Below are positions 17,337 to 25,302 of a DNA stretch of 64,000 nucleotides, one piece after another. The notes below the pieces were generated by a model. That model searched no databases and had not been told where the DNA came from. It worked only from the letters and a program-made list of their open reading frames with translations. The position numbers and the translations under genes were made by a program. Position 1 is the stretch's first letter. The number at the start of each line of letters is the position of its first letter. Location: the NCBI GenBank assembly GCA_016795035.1, contig JAEUIT010000081.1, positions 1 to 64,000 of the forward strand, in the 5' to 3' direction. Source of the DNA: Phycisphaerae bacterium. Lineage in GTDB: Bacteria; Planctomycetota; Phycisphaerae; Phycisphaerales; SM1A02.

Positions 17337-17438
17337 CGGGGGCGAGTATAGAGGGACACCACCGGCGCGCACGCGCGGCGTCGGGGTTGCCCCCCGAACC
17401 CCGAACCCTGCCCCCTTCCTCTCCACTAGCATCTCCCC

Positions 17439-18356
17439 GTGATCTCAGACCTCGACATGCGACTGTGGTCCTCGTCCGTGACGCTCGGACCGGGCGTGTC
17501 CGACGCGCTCCGCCGGCGCGCGAACTCGTCGCTCGATACGGTCGAGATCCACGAGGAGCGGCTCGCTCGTGCGATCGCGGTCGTCGACCGGGCGTTCCTT
17601 CTCGGCTTCCGCTCGCTCCTTCTCGCGAGCTCGATCCCCAACGACTACGTCTCGAACGTCGCGCGGCGCTATCCCGACAAGGTGCTGCCGGTCGCCGGAA
17701 TCGACCCGATGGATCCGGCGTGGGCCGACGACCTCGATCGCGCTCGCGCCCTCGGCCACGTGGCGATCACCGTGAGCCCGTCGCTCCAGGGCTATGCCCC
17801 AGGACATTCGCGGGCGATGCGGCTTTGGGAGCGCTGCGCCGAGGCGCGAATCCCGGTGATCGTCTCGCGCGTCGGTCCCCTTCCCAGTCAGGCGCTTCTC
17901 GAGTTCGAGCGCCCGCTTCTCTGGGATGAGCCGCTTCGCCATCTGCCGACGCTCACGCTCGTCTTCGGCGGGCTCGGCGCGCCGTTTTTCGAGGAAACGC
18001 TGGTACTCCTCGCGAAACACGCGCGCACGTTCGCGCACCTCGCCGGCGCCGCGCGGCGGCCGCTCGACGCCTACCGCTGGCTCTCGGCCGCGCTCGATGC
18101 GGGCGTCGCCGATCGCCTCCTCTTCGCGAGCGGATTTCCCTTCGACACGCCCTCCGCGGCGATCGAGCGGCTCTTCACGCTGAACACCGTCGTCCATGGA
18201 ACCACGTTGCCGGGAATCCCCCGCCGCGACATCGAGGCGATCGTCCGTCGCGACGTGTTCGCCGCGCTCGGCATCGCCGATCCGATCGCCGCCCGACCCA
18301 TGGGCGACAAGGAAGCGCTCCTTGCCGCGGCGCGCTCGCTCCTCTCCGACCGCTGA
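17439..18356 (+). CDS. Amidohydrolase-type TIM-barrel protein
   Basis: A 305-residue protein with the strand/helix rhythm of a metal-dependent TIM-barrel hydrolase (amidohydrolase 2-like): IAVVDRAFLLGFRSLLLASSI, VLPVAGIDPMDPAWADDLDR, VAITVSPSLQGYAP, TLTLVFGGLGAPFFEET, then DRLLFASGFPFDTPSAAIER, which resembles the late DxPF/SD strand of this family. The usual N-terminal HxH is not evident, so the metal site may be degenerate or absent. The start is the GTG at 17439. A lipoprotein gene follows 23 bases later. Substrate and pathway are unknown. Confidence 0.6.
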   Translation: MISDLDMRLWSSSVTLGPGVSDALRRRANSSLDTVEIHEERLARAIAVVDRAFLLGFRSLLLASSIPNDYVSNVARRYPDKVLPVAGIDPMDPAWADDLDRARALGHVAITVSPSLQGYAPGHSRAMRLWERCAEARIPVIVSRVGPLPSQALLEFERPLLWDEPLRHLPTLTLVFGGLGAPFFEETLVLLAKHARTFAHLAGAARRPLDAYRWLSAALDAGVADRLLFASGFPFDTPSAAIERLFTLNTVVHGTTLPGIPRRDIEAIVRRDVFAALGIADPIAARPMGDKEALLAAARSLLSDR

Positions 18357-18379
18357 GCGAATACCATCCGCCCCCGCTG

Positions 18380-19081
18380 ATGCGAGTGCTGCGGACCCTT
18401 CCACTACTTCTCCTGTCGCTCACCGGCTGCAACGGCTGGATCGACCGCACGCTCGCGCCGCAGGGGGCGGAAGTGCGACTCGAAGGGCTCGGCCCGGCGC
18501 CGTCCGCGATCGACGTGGTGCTGCCGTACGGCAACTACGCGACGAATCCCGCCGACGACGCGCTCTTCGCGAGCGACGTGCCGCTTGAGACGCTGCTTGC
18601 GGGCGGCATCGCCAACGGCCAGTTCCTGCACGCGCAACTGCTCTGGACGCCGAAGCCGGGCAACACGCCGGTCGATCCGACCGCGACGAACGTCACGCTG
18701 CGCTACGTCCTCATCGTCGACGGCAACGTCGGGATCTACGGCGGCGCCGGTTTCGCGTGGCCGAGCGGCACGCCCGGCGAGACCGAACTTCTGCTGCAAG
18801 TCGAAGGCAGTTCGATGTCGCTCCTCGCCTGCACCGACGGATTCCACGATCCGCTGACGCCCGCGAAACTCACGGGCAGCATCATGCTGAATCCGGACGG
18901 CGACGCGACGCGCCGCTACCGCCGCGCGGTGAGTCAGATCGTGACCGACACGCTCGGCGCCTCGCGCTGGGTCGACAGCACGAAGCGTGCGATCACGCCG
19001 GGCGACGCGCTCGCATTGGTCTTCCCCGACGCCATGGCCACGTCGCCGGCCGGCACGGCCGTCACCGCGCGAGTCGAGTGA
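18380..19081 (+). CDS. Predicted lipoprotein, unknown function
   Basis: A 233-residue protein. It starts with a lipoprotein signal peptide (LRTLPLLLLSLTGC, lipobox LTGC at about residue 17), so it should be lipid-anchored in the envelope. The remainder is rich in beta-type sequence (VTLRYVLIVDGNVGIYGGAG) with no family I recognise. It follows the amidohydrolase-like gene by 23 bases and probably shares its transcript. Its 3' end overlaps the convergent pseudouridine synthase gene by 20 bases. The dispersed CTGCAACG motif sits over the lipobox region (near 18427). Confidence 0.68.
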   Translation: MRVLRTLPLLLLSLTGCNGWIDRTLAPQGAEVRLEGLGPAPSAIDVVLPYGNYATNPADDALFASDVPLETLLAGGIANGQFLHAQLLWTPKPGNTPVDPTATNVTLRYVLIVDGNVGIYGGAGFAWPSGTPGETELLLQVEGSSMSLLACTDGFHDPLTPAKLTGSIMLNPDGDATRRYRRAVSQIVTDTLGASRWVDSTKRAITPGDALALVFPDAMATSPAGTAVTARVE

Positions 19082-19739
19082 GCGCCGCGAGCGCGGCGGG
19101 CGCGAAGCGCGGCCGCTCGGGGTCGTCGGCGTCGTAGAGGCGCACATCGACGCCACTCGCCGAGGGGAATCCCACGAGCGCGTGCTCGAGATACGGCGTG
19201 ACCTCGGCCGGGCTGCCGTACAGCGTGTCGCCGAGGACCGGTGCGCCAAGGTCCGCGCAGGTCGCACGGATCTGATGGAAACGCCCGGTGCCGAGGAGGA
19301 TCGCGACGTCGCAGGCGCGGCCATCGGGCGACGGCGCCGCCGCGAGGATCTCGAGGTGCGACGGATCGCCGCCCGAGCGCACGCATTCGGCGCGCGGGCC
19401 CTTCCGACGGAGATACCTCCGGTGCACGCCGACGAGCGACTCCACGTTGCCGCCGCGCGGCGCGTCGAGCCGCGCGAGATACGCCTTGAGCCAGCGCCGG
19501 GCGCGAATCGCCTCCGCGTGGAACGCGGCGCTCGCGGCGTCACGTGCAACGACGAGATAGCCGCGCGTGAGGCGGTCGATGCGATGCGGAAGTCGCGCCT
19601 CGGGCCAATCGAGGATCTCGCTCGCGCCGGCGAGCGCGCTCTCGCCGCGCCCGTGCGGGTCGTCGCTCGAGAGACCGGCCGGCTTCACGAGGACCGCCTC
19701 GGTCTCGGAGCGGTGCGCCACGCGCAGCGACCACGTCAT
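19062..19739 (-). CDS. RluA-family pseudouridine synthase
   Basis: Isomerises uridine to pseudouridine in rRNA or tRNA. The catalytic motif PHRIDRLTRGYLVVARD matches the RluA HRLDxxTSG region, with Asp as nucleophile. The later ILLGTGRFHQIRATCADLGAPVLGDTLYG is the second conserved block (RxHQIR, GDxxYG). I chose ATG 19739 (225 residues) because GGAG lies about eight bases upstream; ATG 19763 would begin inside a copy of the dispersed GGCTGCAACGCGGAG motif. No S4 domain is present. Substrate specificity cannot be told. It lies 40 bases after the response-regulator gene on the same strand. Confidence 0.87.
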   Translation of the reverse strand: MTWSLRVAHRSETEAVLVKPAGLSSDDPHGRGESALAGASEILDWPEARLPHRIDRLTRGYLVVARDAASAAFHAEAIRARRWLKAYLARLDAPRGGNVESLVGVHRRYLRRKGPRAECVRSGGDPSHLEILAAAPSPDGRACDVAILLGTGRFHQIRATCADLGAPVLGDTLYGSPAEVTPYLEHALVGFPSASGVDVRLYDADDPERPRFAPAALAALTRLAR

Positions 19740-19779
19740 CGACACACTCCGCGTTGCAGCCATCCGGCCGTCTCGGCGC

Positions 19780-20427
19780 TCACGCCTTGATGAGACCTTC
19801 GCGGATCGCGTACCGCGCGAGCTCCACGCGATCGTGGATGTCGAGCTTGTCCATCACCGTCGTGACGTGCTTGTCGACCGTCTTCACGGAGATGTTCATC
19901 ATCTCGGCGATCTGCTTCTTCGCGAAGCCGCGGCCGACGTAGCGGAGCACCTCGAGTTCGCGATCGGAGAGACGCTCGCCCTTCGTCGTGCCGGCGCCGC
20001 GCTTCGCGTCGACCGGAAGAATGCGGTCGCGCACGGCGGGCGAGTTGAAGGTGTTCCCCTTCGCGAGCTCGCGGATCGCGTCGACGACCGTCTCGATCCG
20101 GTCCGCCTTGCTCAGATAGCCCTTCACGCCCACCTGGCGCGACGACTTGATGAGGCTGTCGTGCACGTTGCCCGTGAGCACTAACACCTCGGTGTTCGGC
20201 CGGTCGCGGCGAAGCTCGATCACGAGCTGGAAGACGTCCTTGCCCGGCATGTCGATGTCGAGGACAAGCACGCGCGGCGAGTGCTTCAGCGTCTCGTCGT
20301 GCGCTCCCTCCGTGGTCTCCGCCTCGCCGACGACGCGCATGTCGGGCGACGAATTCACGATGCTCACGACGGCGGATCGAATCAGGGCGTGATCGTCGGC
20401 GACAACGACGGTGATCGGTTCGGGCAT
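19780..20427 (-). CDS. NarL/FixJ-type response regulator
   Basis: A 215-residue two-domain regulator. The receiver domain begins PITVVVADDHALIRSAVVSI (acidic pair DD), has phospho-acceptor Asp in VLVLDIDMPG, the Thr in VLVLTGN, and the Lys in GYLSKADR. The C-terminal LuxR-type helix-turn-helix is LSDRELEVLRYVGRGFAKKQIAEMM with the recognition helix in SVKTVDKHVTTVMDKL. The start ATG 20427 follows AAGGACC; an earlier ATG (20463) would add a non-conserved leader. No sensor kinase is adjacent, so it is an orphan. Signal and regulon are unknown. Confidence 0.93.
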   Translation of the reverse strand: MPEPITVVVADDHALIRSAVVSIVNSSPDMRVVGEAETTEGAHDETLKHSPRVLVLDIDMPGKDVFQLVIELRRDRPNTEVLVLTGNVHDSLIKSSRQVGVKGYLSKADRIETVVDAIRELAKGNTFNSPAVRDRILPVDAKRGAGTTKGERLSDRELEVLRYVGRGFAKKQIAEMMNISVKTVDKHVTTVMDKLDIHDRVELARYAIREGLIKA

Positions 20428-21055
20428 TCGACTGGTCCTTTCGCGGCCGTTGGGCTGGTGCACCCCGCACAGAGCGTCATGAATTCATGAAGAGGCGACT
20501 GCCAGTCTATTGGACGAGTCGCTCGAACCGGCGGGAGTTCGCACCAGGTGATCGGGCATCGACCGGCTCCTCTCGTTCGACGGGGCGGCGCGAGCGGCCG
20601 ACCCCGCGCGGCCGTCAGGGTCGGATAAACCGGCCACGCCCCAGTTATCGTGTCACGTTGGCCAGATCTGTGGGGTGAGTCTGATCAAATGGGGGTCAAT
20701 TTGGGGATTTTAGGAGCTGACCCCATAGAGGAATCTCGAGAGAGCGGGTTGTATGCGTGCCACGTCGTTCCCCGGTGGGGCGCGCGGCGTCGTGGAAGTC
20801 CGTCGGTGGTGTTCGGGTGCTTCTCGATGTGCGCTATGTGACCTTCCGGGAGAGAGGAGGCCCGCGATCTCTTTTGATCGCGGCGCGTAGGAACGTCCGA
20901 GTCGTCGTGCGTCGACTCGGAGTGTGGATGCGGTGGGACGCCGCATCCCTGTCCTCCCTGCGGTGACGCCTTGTCGTCGCCTGCAGCCCCCTTCCGAGAG
21001 GCGAGTCGGCTTCGCTCGTGGCGGAGACTCCCTCGACGGCCCGCAGGATCCAGCC
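20428..21055. other. Long intergenic region with two hairpins
   Basis: About 630 bases between the divergent response-regulator and ECF-sigma genes, without a convincing ORF. It holds an inverted repeat at about 20690-20725 (GGGGGTCAA...GAGCTGACCCC), of the kind seen in dispersed bacterial palindromes. A second perfect 8-base stem is at 20897-20920 (CCGAGTCG/CGACTCGG). The region around 20640-20720 is visibly less GC-rich than its surroundings. It may contain promoters and a leader for either gene; no clear -35/-10 pair was found. Confidence 0.5.
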
Positions 21056-21718
21056 ATGCACGTCTCCAGCGCTCGTGCTGACCTCGTCCTTCGACTCTTT
21101 GATGACTACTACGAGCGTGTGTACGCGTTCTTGCGGAAGTCGGCGCCGCCCGACGTCGCCGAGGACCTCGCGCAAGAGGTCTTCGTACGGCTCTTGCAGC
21201 ATCCGCAGCTGGAAGACCTGACGATCTCGGTCTCGTACCTCATCAAGATCGCCCACAACCTGCTTCGTCGTCGCTTCGCCCGCTCGGCGCGCTTGCGCGA
21301 GCTCCTCGCCGAACGTGGCGCCCCTGCCGACGTCTCCGACGACTCGCCGCGCTTCGTCGACTCCACGTTGCTCGACGCCGCGCTTGGCCTTCTCTCGCAC
21401 GACGAGCAGAACGCGGTGCGTCTCATCGTCTGCGAAGGAAAGAGCTACCAGCACGCCGCGGAAAGCCTGGGCGTGACGGTCACCACGGTCAACAACTGGA
21501 AGCATCGCGGCCTGACGAAGATGCGCAAGATGCTCGACGAGGCCGCCGACGAGAACGCGCGCGAGTCGGTGCGCCGACCGGCGTTCCACGCTCGCCACGA
21601 GCATGTCAGCGACGACCGCGATCGCCCGACGGAACGCCGCGCGGGACTGCGTCCCACCGTGTCGCGACGCTGGGGCCGCGACGGCGCCTGGGCCGCGGCC
21701 GACGATCACGTCGCGTGA
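21056..21718 (+). CDS. ECF-type RNA polymerase sigma factor
   Basis: A 220-residue sigma factor. Region 2 runs from LVLRLFDDYYERVYAFLRKS through DVAEDLAQEVFVRLLQHP. Region 4 is ALGLLSHDEQNAVRLIVCEGKSYQ... with helix-turn-helix AAESLGVTVTTVNNWKHRGLTKMRKML. Unusually, a basic, probably disordered C-terminal extension of about 45 residues follows (VRRPAFHARHEHVSDDRDRP onwards). I chose ATG 21056, where sigma homology begins; in-frame ATG 20924 would add an unlikely leader. No anti-sigma gene is adjacent on the same strand; the next gene is convergent. Regulation by phosphorylation or by the tail is speculation. Confidence 0.85.
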   Translation: MHVSSARADLVLRLFDDYYERVYAFLRKSAPPDVAEDLAQEVFVRLLQHPQLEDLTISVSYLIKIAHNLLRRRFARSARLRELLAERGAPADVSDDSPRFVDSTLLDAALGLLSHDEQNAVRLIVCEGKSYQHAAESLGVTVTTVNNWKHRGLTKMRKMLDEAADENARESVRRPAFHARHEHVSDDRDRPTERRAGLRPTVSRRWGRDGAWAAADDHVA

Positions 21719-21728
21719 GCCGGGGGGC

Positions 21729-22049
21729 TCAGAAGAGTCGCCGCAGATAGAAGATCGCCGCGCCGCCGGCGCCGAGCGCGATCGCCGCGATCAGCGCGAC
21801 GATGACGAGGCGCCGAAACGCGCCGCGCCGCTTGGCGACATCGGGCGGAAACCGCGACGTGTGCCCCGCGAGATACGTGTAGCACTTCGGGCAGATGTCG
21901 GCCTGATCCCAGATCTTCGCGCCGCAGTCCGGGCAGTATGCGAGCGAGCTTTCGTCGCCGTCGACCTCGCCGATGTCATCGCCCACGTCGTAGTGCTGGT
22001 ACTCGTCGTCAGGACCGTCGTCGTCGTACTCGCGACCGCGCTTCCGCAT
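21729..22049 (-). CDS. Zinc-ribbon protein with C-terminal membrane anchor
   Basis: A 106-residue protein. The N-terminal 35 residues are very acidic (Asp/Glu/Tyr-rich). Then a zinc ribbon YCPDCGAKIWDQADICPKC supplies four cysteines. A single membrane span, LVIVALIAAIALGAGGAAIFY, ends two arginines from the C-terminus, so the ribbon faces the cytoplasm. It is a tail-anchored zinc-ribbon protein of a kind common in Planctomycetes. The role is unknown. It starts 54 bases from the divergent thioredoxin-fold gene and ends 10 bases from the convergent sigma-factor gene. Confidence 0.75.
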   Translation of the reverse strand: MRKRGREYDDDGPDDEYQHYDVGDDIGEVDGDESSLAYCPDCGAKIWDQADICPKCYTYLAGHTSRFPPDVAKRRGAFRRLVIVALIAAIALGAGGAAIFYLRRLF

Positions 22050-22103
22050 GCGGCCACGATAGCGACGGTGCGGGCCATTACGATGCGACGCGGAGGATTC
22101 TCG

Positions 22104-22685
22104 ATGCCCGCAACGCCCTCGACCATGGTTTCGCTCGGCACCCCCGCCCCGGATTTCGACCTTCCGGACGTGCGCGGCGGCCACGTCTCGCTCGCGTCCC
22201 TCCGCGACGCGAAGGCGCTTCTCGTGATCTTCCTCTGTAACCACTGCCCGTTCGTGAAGCACATTCGCGGCGAACTGGCGGCGCTGCCCCGGGACTACGC
22301 GAGCATGGGGCTCGCCACGGTCGGCATCTGCTCGAACGATCCCGAGAAGTACCCGCAGGACAACTTCGACGCGATGAAGGCCGAAGCGCTCGCGAACGGC
22401 TGGACGTTCCCCTACCTCCACGATGCCGATCAGGCCGTGGCGAAGGCGTACCGGGCCGCGTGCACGCCGGACTTTTTCCTCTACGACCGAAATCGCCGAC
22501 TCGTCTATCGGGGGCAGCTCGATGCGAGTCGTCCCTCGAACGGCGTGCCGGTGACGGGCGCCGACCTACGAGCCGCGATCGACGCGACGCTCCGCGGCGC
22601 CGCCGTCCCTGCCGAGCAGATCCCCTCGATCGGCTGCAACATCAAGTGGATTCCCGGTCGTGAGCCGGCGTATGCGGCCCAGTAA
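22104..22685 (+). CDS. Thioredoxin-fold (AhpC/TSA-like) family protein
   Basis: A 193-residue peroxiredoxin/thioredoxin-like protein. The core begins LGTPAPDFDLPDVRG and has VIFLCNHCPFVKHI, where C-N-H-C replaces the usual thioredoxin CGPC and is typical of a subgroup of redoxin proteins. TPDFFLYDRNRRLVYRGQLD is the cis-proline strand and hairpin. No export signal is seen, so it is probably cytoplasmic. The start at ATG 22104 is supported by GGAGG seven bases upstream; ATG 22083 lacks one. The partner and substrate (peroxide or protein thiol) are unknown. Confidence 0.82.
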   Translation: MPATPSTMVSLGTPAPDFDLPDVRGGHVSLASLRDAKALLVIFLCNHCPFVKHIRGELAALPRDYASMGLATVGICSNDPEKYPQDNFDAMKAEALANGWTFPYLHDADQAVAKAYRAACTPDFFLYDRNRRLVYRGQLDASRPSNGVPVTGADLRAAIDATLRGAAVPAEQIPSIGCNIKWIPGREPAYAAQ

Positions 22686-22787
22686 ACCTCGTCGGGCTCG
22701 CGCGGCGCGTTCCGGTCCGATCCCCGTTCTTCCGATTTCCTTCCGATTCGGGCGAGCGACCGAGCGGCAAGACATGCGGCCAAGACC

Positions 22788-22815
22788 TTGACGGTTTCGG
22801 AGCGAGTGTTATTCT
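22788..22815 (+). promoter_or_regulatory. Promoter of tRNA-Asp
   Basis: A sigma-70-type hexamer pair is visible: TTGACG at 22788-22793 and TATTCT at 22810-22815, with a 16-base spacer. The predicted start is about 50 bases before the tRNA. It is the best -35/-10 match I found in the window. Confidence 0.6.
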
Positions 22816-22871
22816 TCCGCGTCTCTCGCCGACGCATCGGGTCTCCCGCAGCGTCCGCGAGCGGTGGTTTA

Positions 22872-22945
22872 GGGGCGGTAGCTCAATTGGTTAGAGTACC
22901 GGCTTGTCACGCCGGTGGTTGCGGGTTCGATTCCCGTCCGCCTCG
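22872..22945 (+). tRNA. tRNA-Asp (anticodon GTC)
   Basis: A full cloverleaf: acceptor GGGGCGG pairs with CCGCCTC (one G-T), D arm GCTC...GAGT, anticodon stem CCGGC/GCCGG with loop TTGTCAC, anticodon GTC. The T arm is GCGGG TTCGATT CCCGT, with discriminator G. CCA is not encoded. It has a promoter upstream and a strong terminator immediately downstream, so it is a monocistronic transcript. Confidence 0.96.
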
Positions 22946-22960
22946 TTCACCAGACCAATG

Positions 22961-22995
22961 AAAACGGCCCCCTCCGATCGGAGGGGGCCGTTTTC
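22961..22995 (+). terminator. Rho-independent terminator after tRNA-Asp
   Basis: A near-perfect palindrome: AAAACGGCCCCCTCCG followed by CGGAGGGGGCCGTTTT around a two-base centre. It gives a long GC-rich stem flanked by A and T runs, 15 bases after the tRNA. The symmetric A/T flanks mean it can act in both directions. Confidence 0.92.
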
Positions 22996-23021
22996 GTTTG
23001 CGATCCGCGATGCGGTCACGC

Positions 23022-23056
23022 GCCTGCAACGGGGAGAGTCGCTCCACGTTGCAGCC
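23022..23056. repeat. Inverted pair of the CGTTGCAG motif
   Basis: Two copies of the dispersed motif face each other: GCCTGCAACGGGGAG (23022-23036) and CTCCACGTTGCAGCC (23042-23056). Thirteen of fifteen bases pair around a five-base loop. It lies just beyond the stop of the minus-strand OmpA gene and may serve as its terminator, in the way inverted uptake sequences do in Haemophilus and Neisseria. Confidence 0.75.
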
Positions 23057-23074
23057 GCGAGCGGGTCGTGCGGC

Positions 23075-23737
23075 TTACGAGCCGGCTTCGACGATCGCGA
23101 GCTCGACGCGGCGGCTTTCCTTCTTCGAGGAGCGCGGCTCCGACGGTCCGTACGACACGTAGCGGAACTGATTCTCCGAGAAGCCCTTCGTCGAGAGGTA
23201 CTTGCCGACGGCGCGGGCTCGCTCGTACGCGAGCTCCCAGTTGTCCGCCCACTTCGACTTCTTGATCGGGTCGGTGTCGGTGAAGCCTTCGACCGAGAGG
23301 CGCTTGCCCGGATACGCGTTCTTCACGCTCTTCGCGACGGCATCGAGGGTCTTCTTCGCGTCGGTGCGAAGCGTGGCCTTTCCGCTGTCAAAGAGCACTT
23401 CGCCCGGGATGTCGAGGATGACGGTGGTGCCTTCGACTCGAGCGGTGACGCCGGGCGGGAGATCGGTCGGGAGCTGCGGCGTGTTGCCGCCGGTCGGCGT
23501 CGACGTTCCGGCCTGCGGCGCGTACGAGGCTTCGGCCCGCGCGCGGGTCAGGTCTTCCTCAAGCGCGCGGCGCGACGACTCGCTGCCGTCGAGCGCGGTG
23601 CGCGTGCGATCGAGTTCGCTCTGGAGCTCAGAGTTCTTGTCCTTGAGCATCGCGATCTCGTCTTTGTCTTTGTTGTTGCAGCCGACGAGCGTGGCCGCCG
23701 CGAGAACGGCGCCCGCGAGAACGATGGTGAAGCGCAT
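23075..23737 (-). CDS. OmpA-family (Pal-like) outer-membrane lipoprotein
   Basis: A 220-residue envelope protein. Signal and lipobox: FTIVLAGAVLAAATLVGC, so it is lipid-anchored at about Cys18. A coiled-coil segment follows (about residues 25-65, EIAMLKDKNSELQSELDRTR). The C-terminal OmpA/Pal peptidoglycan-binding domain runs from VILDIPGEVLFDSGKATL, with SVEGFTDTD (diaminopimelate-binding Asp region) and LAYERARAVGKYLSTKG. It probably tethers outer membrane to peptidoglycan. I used ATG 23737; ATG 23749 is possible. A motif hairpin follows the gene. No Tol genes are adjacent. Confidence 0.88.
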   Translation of the reverse strand: MRFTIVLAGAVLAAATLVGCNNKDKDEIAMLKDKNSELQSELDRTRTALDGSESSRRALEEDLTRARAEASYAPQAGTSTPTGGNTPQLPTDLPPGVTARVEGTTVILDIPGEVLFDSGKATLRTDAKKTLDAVAKSVKNAYPGKRLSVEGFTDTDPIKKSKWADNWELAYERARAVGKYLSTKGFSENQFRYVSYGPSEPRSSKKESRRVELAIVEAGS

Positions 23738-24009
23738 GGTCAGTGGCATCCTTTCCGAAACTACCTGTATGAGTCGTGCGCACGTCGAACGGGACGTGGC
23801 GTGAGTCGAACGAATCTCGACGCGCCGGACGCGAGAAGCCCCGACGCGCACGAGAAGTGGCAAACGCGAGGCGGCATTTCAGGGGCGGCACGCGGAAAAC
23901 GCAAGTTCTGCGCTCGCGGCGTGGACAACACGTCGACATCGCCCGGTGCGGGCGAGCGCGCAGGTTTCCCATAGCGCCACGCCACCCTCATTCATCGTCC
24001 ACCGGCGAG
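23738..24009. other. Intergenic region, nothing recognised
   Basis: A gap of about 270 bases between the OmpA lipoprotein and the prepilin peptidase, both on the minus strand. It should contain the promoter of the OmpA gene, but no clear hexamer pair or hairpin was seen. Confidence 0.4.
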
Positions 24010-25278
24010 CTATCCGAGCAACCGTTCGCGATAGAGGATGAAGGTCTCGAATGCCCAGTCGATCCACGGGTGTGCGAAGACCCGGAGGAAGGCCGCCGCG
24101 GCGAGGAATGGGCCAAGCGGGATCTCCATCCAGCGGCGGCCGAGGACGGCGCCGATGGCCACCCGGATCCCGACCCAGGTGAGCGCGATCGCCGGCGTGA
24201 GGAAGAGCGTCCAGGTCGCGTCCTGCCAGCCGAGGACCGCGCCGACCCCGGCGAGGAGGTGGACGTCGCCCATCCCCATCGCTTCGCGGTTGAAGAGGTA
24301 CGTCCCGCCGATCCGAATCGTCCACAGGAGGCCGCCGCCGACGAGGAACCCGATCGCCGCCGCTCCGACCGATCGAAGGAAGAGTGGCGGCTTCGCGTCA
24401 TTCGCGCCGAGCACGCTGCCCACGAAGAACCCGATCGCCATCCCGACGACGATCGGCGTGAGGAACGCGAGCTCCTTGCGCATCTCGCGGCGAGCGTGCG
24501 GATAGGACGCGAGGTCGTCCCCCTCCTTCACGTACTGGTCGAAGTCGAGAAAGCTCGGCGTGAAGACGCCTTTCCGCAGGAGGACGAGGGCCGTCAGCGT
24601 GCCGGCCACGCCCCCGAGGCCGACGCCGATCCCCTTGGCCAAGGGCAGGCTCACCGGCCAGAGACCGGCGGCGCGATAGCCCGTCGGCATGAGCGGTTGG
24701 AGGATCGCGGCGCCGAAGCCGAGGAGGATCACCGCGGTCGAGAGTTCGATCGGGATCGTGAAGGTCCGCGCATCGATCAAGGTCATCGCGATGAGCGCGG
24801 TGAGGAGAAACGCGACCGCCATGAAGGTCGGCCAGGCGTACGCGAAGCCCTGCGCCCGCCACCACGGGCCGCCGATTGCCGCAAGCGGCGACGACTCCGG
24901 GGTGACGAAGTAGAGGAGATAGAGCCCGGCGAAGAGAAGGCCGATGGCCGCTTCGATGAGCGGGTATTGGATCGAGATCGGCGCCCGGCAGGCCGAGCAA
25001 CGGCCCCGAAGGCGAAGCCACCCGAGGATCGGGAGATTCTCATGCCACGCGAGGCGATGCCCGCACAAGGGACAGCGGCTCGGCGGCGTGACGACCGACA
25101 GTCCCGCCGGCAGGCGATACACGAGCACGTTCAGGAAGCTGCCGACGCAGGCGCCGAACGCGAAGAGAAACGCCGCCGCGACCACGCGCCCCCAGAATTC
25201 GAGCGACGCCAGCTGGTCGGCCGGGTCACGGGCGAGGACGAGTGCGAGGTCGAGGGTGTGGGACGGCATCGAGGACAC
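24010..25278 (-). CDS. pilD: Prepilin leader peptidase / N-methyltransferase
   Basis: An aspartic membrane peptidase (A24 family) that cleaves and N-methylates type IV prepilins and type II pseudopilins. The N-terminal methylase region has FGACVGSFLNVLVYRLP and two CxxC pairs (CPLCGHRL, CSACRAP). The catalytic aspartates lie in LIAMTLIDARTFTIP and GMGDVHLLAGVGAVLG (the GxGD motif). At 422 residues it is much longer than typical PilD (about 290); the extra length is a membrane/loop insertion (about residues 205-300) between the two Asp motifs. It likely processes the pseudopilins at 49120 and 54666. ATG 25266 is an alternative start. Confidence 0.9.
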   Translation of the reverse strand: MSSMPSHTLDLALVLARDPADQLASLEFWGRVVAAAFLFAFGACVGSFLNVLVYRLPAGLSVVTPPSRCPLCGHRLAWHENLPILGWLRLRGRCSACRAPISIQYPLIEAAIGLLFAGLYLLYFVTPESSPLAAIGGPWWRAQGFAYAWPTFMAVAFLLTALIAMTLIDARTFTIPIELSTAVILLGFGAAILQPLMPTGYRAAGLWPVSLPLAKGIGVGLGGVAGTLTALVLLRKGVFTPSFLDFDQYVKEGDDLASYPHARREMRKELAFLTPIVVGMAIGFFVGSVLGANDAKPPLFLRSVGAAAIGFLVGGGLLWTIRIGGTYLFNREAMGMGDVHLLAGVGAVLGWQDATWTLFLTPAIALTWVGIRVAIGAVLGRRWMEIPLGPFLAAAAFLRVFAHPWIDWAFETFILYRERLLG

Positions 25279-25302
25279 GCCGAAGCGGAAAGTCCTGATC
25301 GG

